From the NCBI GenBank assembly GCA_964593455.1, contig CAZQHK010000028.1, positions 1 through 64,000 of the forward strand: 64,000 bases of DNA, written 5' to 3'. Shown one piece after another: positions 59,291 through 64,000 of this stretch. Below the pieces are notes generated by a model. It was not told where the DNA came from. It ran no database searches and saw only the letters and a program-made list of their open reading frames with translations. Numbering within the stretch: the first letter of the stretch is position 1; the number at the start of each line of letters is the position of its first letter. Both the position numbers and the translations under genes were made by a program. Origin of the DNA: CAZQHK01 sp964593455 (GTDB lineage: Bacteria; Muiribacteriota; CAYSPT01).

Positions 59291-60751
59291 ATGGCTGATC
59301 GAGGGACCATAAAGCTTAAATTCTGTGAGGCCCTCGACAGGTTTGTGGAAATTCGATGCTTCACGGAAGATGAGATCGGGAAGCTTTTCCGCAATATCAA
59401 GATCAAGGATAAACGGGCCTACAAACGGCTTATCATAAACGCCGCCATCGTCAATTATCTGGATGAGATAGCACCGCTCATCTTCGGTGACAGCAACTAT
59501 TCGCTCTTCGGTGAGATTACCGAGCAGGAACTCTATAATCTCTGCATTAAAGTAAATCCGTCACTGGATATCAAGAAGGTAACCATCACCATCGAAGAGA
59601 ATGCCGAACTCAGGGATAATCTGGTGCCGCTCTTGAACTCCGGCGCCGATGCCATGGAAGAAGACATCACCGATCGATTGATCCACATGGAAGACCATCT
59701 CAGAAAACGGGTCGTCGGCCAGGAAGAAGCGGTAACCAAGGTGTCTCAAGCCATCCGTAAAGCGCACGTCGGTTTGAGAAATCCCAGTAAGCCGATCGGA
59801 ACGTTCCTGTTTTGCGGTCCTACCGGTGTGGGTAAAACCCACGTGGCCAAGGTGCTGGCAGAGTTTCTCTTCGGAGACGAAGATGAGATAATAAGGATTG
59901 ATTGCTCCGAGTACTCTCTGGACCACGAATACGCCAAGCTCATCGGAGCGCCGCCGGGATATATCGGCCACAAGGAAGGCGGATTTCTCACCGAGGCGGT
60001 CAAGGAAAAACCACGGTCGGTAATCCTGTTCGATGAGATCGAGAAAGCACACTGGAAAGTTCACAATCTGCTCTTGCAGATGTTCGACGCAGGCCACTTG
60101 ACTGACAACAAGGGGACCAAGATCTCTTTCAGGAACACCGTCATCATCATGACCAGCAATGTCGGTGTGAGGGGAATCCAGGACATCTCGGGCGCCATCG
60201 GTTTCGGAGATCATGAAGGAAAGGTCGATCACGATATCAAAACCCAGGAGATGATCAAGTCATTGAGGAAGACCTTCAAACCTGAGTTTATCAATCGGAT
60301 AGACGAGGTGGTCAACTTTCACTCCTTGACCCGTGATCATAATATACAGATCATCGATATCATGCTGACTGAGTTGATAGACCGGCTGAAACAGATCGGG
60401 ATGGACATCGATATTCCCAAGGAAGTTAAAGAGTTCCTGGTAGATCGCGGGACCGACGAAAAAATGGGTGCCCGGCCGCTCCGGCGGGCCATTCACCGAT
60501 TCATAGAAAGCCCGCTCTCCGAGGATATCTTGCGGAAGGTGTTCGTTGAAGGCGATTTCATTAAGACCGCTCCCGATGGAGACACTATTGCCTTCACGAA
60601 GAAGAAAAGTAAAAAGGGATCCGGTAAAAAAACGCTCGAGGATGAAGAAGGTTCAGGAGATGTGTCGGAACCCGATGAGGGGGAACCGGAGGATTCCGGT
60701 TCCGGTAAAGATAAAAAAACAAAGAAGAGCGGTCGTAAGAAGGTCAAGTGA
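59291..60751 (+). CDS. Single-ring Clp ATPase (ClpC D2-like) with own N-terminal domain
   Basis: The 486-residue protein has an unassigned N-terminal region (about 1-130) and one AAA+ module of the Clp second-ring type: RVVGQEEAVTKVSQAIRKA, Walker A GPTGVGKT, GAPPGYIGHKEGG pore region, Walker B VILFDEIEKAH, sensor 1 IIMTSNVG, Arg finger NRIDEV and sensor 2 GARPLRRAI. AIGFGDHEG lies where ClpX and ClpA carry the IGF ClpP-binding loop. A Lys/Glu-rich tail ends the protein. It differs from ClpX by lacking a zinc finger and from ClpC by lacking the first ring and Clp-N. AAGGAGG supports the ATG at 59291. It overlaps the MBL gene by GTGA. Confidence 0.85.
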   Translation: MADRGTIKLKFCEALDRFVEIRCFTEDEIGKLFRNIKIKDKRAYKRLIINAAIVNYLDEIAPLIFGDSNYSLFGEITEQELYNLCIKVNPSLDIKKVTITIEENAELRDNLVPLLNSGADAMEEDITDRLIHMEDHLRKRVVGQEEAVTKVSQAIRKAHVGLRNPSKPIGTFLFCGPTGVGKTHVAKVLAEFLFGDEDEIIRIDCSEYSLDHEYAKLIGAPPGYIGHKEGGFLTEAVKEKPRSVILFDEIEKAHWKVHNLLLQMFDAGHLTDNKGTKISFRNTVIIMTSNVGVRGIQDISGAIGFGDHEGKVDHDIKTQEMIKSLRKTFKPEFINRIDEVVNFHSLTRDHNIQIIDIMLTELIDRLKQIGMDIDIPKEVKEFLVDRGTDEKMGARPLRRAIHRFIESPLSEDILRKVFVEGDFIKTAPDGDTIAFTKKKSKKGSGKKTLEDEEGSGDVSEPDEGEPEDSGSGKDKKTKKSGRKKVK

Positions 60752-61401
60752 AGATACTGACGCTGGAAGTTTCACCGTTGGCCACCAACTGTTACCTGGT
60801 TTGGGAAGAAACGAGCGGTTGCGGATATATAATCGATCCCGGTGATGAGGCCGCTCGTATTGCCGAAGCGGCGCTTCAGATCAGTCAGCGCTGGCACGCT
60901 ATCATCCTGACCCACGGTCATGCCGACCACGTCGGGGCAACGCCGGAACTCAAACGCTTGCTCGGCGGAAAAACAGGTCTCGTTCCGGCTGTCTATTTTA
61001 ACGCTGCCGATGGGGAATACATACGCCAGTACAACCAGATAGTCGGTCCCCAGATGGGTATCAGGTGTGAGCAGTTTGATTCTGATGGTGTCCTTGAAGA
61101 CGGACTCGAGTTCACATGGGGAACGCTTCGGGTCAGTGCCAGCCACACCCCGGGGCACACTCCCGGCAGTATGGTACTGGAATCTTCTGGCAGTTTGTTT
61201 GCCGGGGATCTGTTGTTTAAAGGATCGGTGGGTCGGACGGATCTACCCGGTGGCTCGTGGGACGAAATGCTCAAATCGCTTAAGCGGGTGGCCCGGACAT
61301 TTCCCCTTAATACCGTCATATATCCCGGACACGGACCATCTACCACGCTGGAAGCCGAGTTGAAATTTAACGGCTACCTGAAGATGGCGATGACTTCGTA
61401 A
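60748..61401 (+). CDS. MBL-fold metallo-hydrolase (glyoxalase II-like)
   Basis: The 217-residue protein has the metal motif THGHADHVG (HxHxDH), then the HTPGHTPGS region with the next His, FAGDLLFKGSVGRTDL with the bridging Asp, and PGHGPST with the last His. This is the class B pattern of glyoxalase II-like hydrolases acting on thioesters or related substrates. The GTG start overlaps the stop of the Clp gene, so they are coupled. It converges with the SGNH gene, with 1 bp between stops. Confidence 0.93.
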   Translation: MKILTLEVSPLATNCYLVWEETSGCGYIIDPGDEAARIAEAALQISQRWHAIILTHGHADHVGATPELKRLLGGKTGLVPAVYFNAADGEYIRQYNQIVGPQMGIRCEQFDSDGVLEDGLEFTWGTLRVSASHTPGHTPGSMVLESSGSLFAGDLLFKGSVGRTDLPGGSWDEMLKSLKRVARTFPLNTVIYPGHGPSTTLEAELKFNGYLKMAMTS

Positions 61402-61402
61402 C

Positions 61403-62842
61403 CTATCGTAATACTTTCATCTCCAGCAATTTTTTATGGATCAGGGTGGCAATGATCTCATGCCCTTTGGGAGTAGGATGCAACTGGTCGATGACAGTGG
61501 TTTGTTTCAGGTTGTGACGGTAGATGAACCTGAAGATATCCGGTGATATTTGGTATTCAGGTGAACGCTCTGTTTCTATGAGAACCTGTGCCTCACCGTT
61601 CGTGTTTTTAACGAGTTTCTGCCGATTTCCTTCCGATTCCAATGTGAGACCGTTTTCCCGTTCGAGATCCGGGAATATAGTAAACAGGTCTATGACCGGT
61701 ACATTCTGACTGACAGCTAACCTGGCTACCGCTTCCACGGGAGGTCCGACCAGATGGCGTGCGCCGAAAGAAGTCAAAGGAGGCGTCATGATAATCAGCG
61801 CGATGTTACGTTCTCGGCAAAACGTGATGAGTGTCTGCGTGTTCTTTAGCTTCTGAGTGATAGCCACCCGATTGACATTGTCTTCCTGGTGGCTTTGGCC
61901 GGTTTTCTTTTCAGTAGGTTCCGTATTTTCTTGAAGCCTGCCGGTATCCTTACCCGGTGTGGGACCTATAAGGCGTCGGTTACCTATGGGATCGAGCAGT
62001 CCGGTGGCGCGAAGGCGCTGTTTCAATAGGAGATAGACATAGAATTGGTCGAGAAATCTTACCACCGCCGCCCGGCGCAGTACCAGAGCCAGATAATCTG
62101 TGTCACACAGCTCCTGGGGTATTTCATCGTTGACGCATAAGCTCAAGACCAACACGTCGGGCTTAAGGTCGGCGATCCTGTTTTTTACGGCATACAAGGC
62201 AATCAGTGATGATAGTCCTTGTGCGCCGGCATTGATAACCTGGTAGTTTTCGCCACCTTTCGCGTTGAGCTTTTTTTCCAGCACCATCGGATAGGTCTCC
62301 TCCAGAAGTACGCCATCACCCCAGGTGCAGGAGTCACCCACACATACGATGCGGTACCGGTCGCCTTTGTCTACGGAGAATTCTGGATTCCTGAATCCCT
62401 GGGAACAGGTCTTGTAACGCTTGATCTTAACCGGGGCTCCTTCAAACTGGATCGGGCGCCCGTGTTGATCGAGCTTTTGGGGGTGGGGCGCCATGAGAAC
62501 TTTCTGAGTGACAACTGTGTTTTTGGGGTAGTATAAGTTCAAGACATGGTCGTAGCTGGAAACCTGGAACCGACGGTGCATGGACCTCATCTTATAGGCC
62601 CAGTCGGACTGGGGAGTGCTTATATACAGACGTATCCCTGTCTCCAGGATGCCCAGGAAGATCAGCGCCACCGTTCCTGCCAGGAGCATCTTCAGAAAAA
62701 ATGAGGCGGAACCAGGTTTATTATCCTTGGCTTTAACGTCCTGGCTGTTGGCAACGTGTTCCGGTTCAGAAATTATCATCACCTCATGTGGTAACTCTTC
62801 GGCTTTTAAACGGCCCCAATGGGGATAAAGCTCGTGTATCAT
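61403..62842 (-). CDS. Membrane-anchored SGNH hydrolase
   Basis: The 479-residue protein has one membrane segment (about residues 48-70) and an SGNH domain with CVGDSCTWGDG (block I), VINAGAQGLSS (block II), LSLCVNDE (block III with Asn) and DQLHPTPKGH (block V Asp and His). All four blocks are kept, so it is probably active. The start is uncertain: ATG at 62842 without a clear ribosome site, ATG at 62779 directly after GAGGTG, or an ATG at 62923 inside an A/T-rich region. A TTAACG-N16-TATTAT pair lies around 62885-62912 on the minus strand. It is separate from the main surface locus but related in design to the protein at 47188. Confidence 0.8.
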   Translation of the reverse strand: MIHELYPHWGRLKAEELPHEVMIISEPEHVANSQDVKAKDNKPGSASFFLKMLLAGTVALIFLGILETGIRLYISTPQSDWAYKMRSMHRRFQVSSYDHVLNLYYPKNTVVTQKVLMAPHPQKLDQHGRPIQFEGAPVKIKRYKTCSQGFRNPEFSVDKGDRYRIVCVGDSCTWGDGVLLEETYPMVLEKKLNAKGGENYQVINAGAQGLSSLIALYAVKNRIADLKPDVLVLSLCVNDEIPQELCDTDYLALVLRRAAVVRFLDQFYVYLLLKQRLRATGLLDPIGNRRLIGPTPGKDTGRLQENTEPTEKKTGQSHQEDNVNRVAITQKLKNTQTLITFCRERNIALIIMTPPLTSFGARHLVGPPVEAVARLAVSQNVPVIDLFTIFPDLERENGLTLESEGNRQKLVKNTNGEAQVLIETERSPEYQISPDIFRFIYRHNLKQTTVIDQLHPTPKGHEIIATLIHKKLLEMKVLR

Positions 62843-63027
62843 TTTACCAATTACGGTGAAGAATAATAAAGAGAGATTGAATAATAAGTATTCTTTGTCA
62901 CCCGTTAAGCAGGTGTCATGCAAAAAAAATAAAAAAAAAGCTAAAGTTTTACTCCAGGGTTGCCGATCTGTTAATTAGGGCGAGTTATTACAGAAAAAAA
63001 ACCAGGGATGGAGAGGATGAAAAAACG

Positions 63028-63186
63028 ATGTCGATTTTCAAGGATCCTCAGCTTCTAAAAGCCATAAATCAAGTCTATTCGAAGATTATACGAGGTGAGC
63101 GACTCTCGGAAGAGGACCGCTACTTGTATGAGAGCCAGATCGGCACCAGAATACGAAACGTGAAATCGGGCCGAATAGCTCTTTAA
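63028..63186 (+). CDS. 52-residue protein of unknown function
   Basis: The ORF begins MSIFKDPQLLKAINQVYSKI and continues with a charged helix (RGERLSEEDRYLYESQIGTR). A GAGAGG lies about 11 bases before the ATG. The predicted helical, basic-ended peptide has no membrane segment. Its place between the divergent SGNH gene and the leaderless gene at 63270, with a usable ribosome site, supports it as a real small gene, but no family is recognised. Confidence 0.5.
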   Translation: MSIFKDPQLLKAINQVYSKIIRGERLSEEDRYLYESQIGTRIRNVKSGRIAL

Positions 63187-63234
63187 CCTGCTCTCTGTCT
63201 AACACATTCCAATTCCGTAGTTGAATCTGATCCG

Positions 63235-63263
63235 TTGACGTAGTTTATGGCCCGTCTTATAAT
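63235..63263 (+). promoter_or_regulatory. Near-consensus promoter for a leaderless gene
   Basis: TTGACG (63235-63240), 17 bp and a perfect TATAAT (63258-63263). The base seven after the -10 is the A of the ATG at 63270. Confidence 0.8.
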
Positions 63264-63269
63264 GTCTCC

Positions 63270-64000
63270 ATGGTGCATCGGCTGGTTCTTCAACTCATGA
63301 TTGCTGCTTTGTTTCTGGCTATTTCTTCTGCCACGGGCACTGCCTATACGGTGGACTATACTCATTCTGATCCTCTGACCGGCCAACCCGGCGGTGAAGC
63401 TTCTGTCTCTACCCGTGGCCGCCTGAACAAAGACGATGGTACGATCATGCTCTGGTTTGAAGTTACGCCCGAGTGGGCCGCCAGCCGGTCGAGAAGGTTC
63501 ATTTTTTCCCATGATACCGGCCAGGGAAAACCCCTTACCGAGACACCGCCGTTTTTGTTTGCCAACATGTTTGCCCTGGGGCTTTCTCCGAGAAGTCTTC
63601 CGGCCATTACTGTATGGATGTCCGATTCCACCGGTAAGGTATCAGAGCTTGGAGTAGAGGCGGATTTGAGTCCGGGTTGGCATCATCTGGCTGTTACCTG
63701 GTGCCGGGAACGGCGTCTCATGCGCCTGTCCGTCGACGGCAGCGAAGCGATGTCATCCTGTCCTTACTGGATTGAAAAAATAGGCTCGCGGATCACTATC
63801 GGCAATTGGACCGAGGCGTCGCCGGAAAACTCAAGTGGAGGACGGATAGCTCTTTTCAGAATCTACAAGGTCATACTGGAACCATCTGAAATAGAGGAGG
63901 ATTATCGTCGCAGCCGCTCACAGTTTCATCCAGCACCGCCGGTATCTGAAAGTCTTCAGGAGGACAGGGAACAGGTGACTGAAGAGTCAGTGGTGTCGGC
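63270..64000 (+). CDS. Secreted LamG/concanavalin A-like protein, partial at the window edge
   Basis: The frame is open from the ATG at 63270 to the end of the window (243 codons). A signal peptide (about residues 1-25, LVLQLMIAALFLAISSATG) is followed by a jelly-roll domain of LamG/Laminin-G-like type, with phrases MLWFEVTPEW, ELGVEADLSPGWHHLAVTWC, RLMRLSVDGSEA, ITIGNWTEA and GRIALFRIYKVILEPSEI. The GWHHLAVTW phrase is characteristic. These domains bind carbohydrate or protein ligands. There is no Shine-Dalgarno; the transcript is predicted to start at the ATG itself. Confidence 0.8.
   Translation, partial: MVHRLVLQLMIAALFLAISSATGTAYTVDYTHSDPLTGQPGGEASVSTRGRLNKDDGTIMLWFEVTPEWAASRSRRFIFSHDTGQGKPLTETPPFLFANMFALGLSPRSLPAITVWMSDSTGKVSELGVEADLSPGWHHLAVTWCRERRLMRLSVDGSEAMSSCPYWIEKIGSRITIGNWTEASPENSSGGRIALFRIYKVILEPSEIEEDYRRSRSQFHPAPPVSESLQEDREQVTEESVVS

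Overview
The window is 64 kb of about 50% GC chromosomal DNA from a Gram-negative-type bacterium. An outer-membrane barrel with a C-terminal Phe, periplasmic PpiC/SurA-like proteins and many secreted or membrane-anchored enzymes support this. I see no rRNA, intact transposon, prophage or CRISPR, and one tRNA. Two runs of exactly 100 N show a scaffolded draft, probably metagenomic, assembly. The gene types (SGNH hydrolases fused to HEAT or TPR repeats, PC4-like protein, B12-type radical SAM enzymes, repeated polytopic GT-C-like proteins) fit an uncultured candidate-phylum or PVC/FCB-like lineage. Sequence reading alone cannot fix the phylum.

Layout. 0.1-4.9 kb: CPBP membrane protease, a stand-alone class III cyclase domain behind a leader with a uORF and hairpin, a plant-type secreted alpha-amylase, and an RNase D-like protein. 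5-8.6 kb: two divergent SGNH-HEAT paralogues only 17 bp apart. 8.6-9 kb: transposon-like remnant, tRNA-Ala and a truncated yccF. 9.2-18.6 kb: outer-membrane barrel, HEAT scaffold protein (with gap), a small membrane operon, a three-gene operon with a PC4-like protein, and clpC. 18.9-26.3 kb: three large PpiC/SurA-like exported proteins and one small TPR-like protein. 26.5-29.7 kb: a 1067-residue secreted protein built from two copies of an unrecognised 366-residue unit. 29.9-57.8 kb: a long cell-surface region with SGNH hydrolases, radical SAM enzymes, five GT-C-like membrane proteins, a methyltransferase, two degenerate sulfatase-like proteins with matching small membrane partners, and a cNMP-binding protein. 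58-64 kb: purD, a single-ring Clp ATPase, an MBL hydrolase, an eighth SGNH protein, a 52-residue protein and the start of a LamG-like secreted protein.

How the genes work together. The 30-58 kb region reads as a surface glycan or lipid modification locus. At least two transcription units combine radical SAM chemistry, a GT-C-like membrane protein and an SGNH (acyl) hydrolase/transferase. A third unit is a doubled cassette of small membrane protein plus sulfatase-like protein flanking an SGNH gene. The exported foldases, ClpC-type ATPases and cyclic-nucleotide proteins (cyclase at 2.0 kb, sensor at 38.8 kb) could support envelope biogenesis and its control; that link is inference.

A second theme is transcription start. 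Several genes have a good -35/-10 pair placed so that the transcript would begin at or next to the start codon (6746/6764, 33495, 63270, perhaps 118), which suggests leaderless mRNAs. The gene at 21.7-23.8 kb looks broken only because of an assembly artefact: a 55-base sequence is present on both sides of the N run, and removing one copy with the Ns restores one frame of 658 residues.
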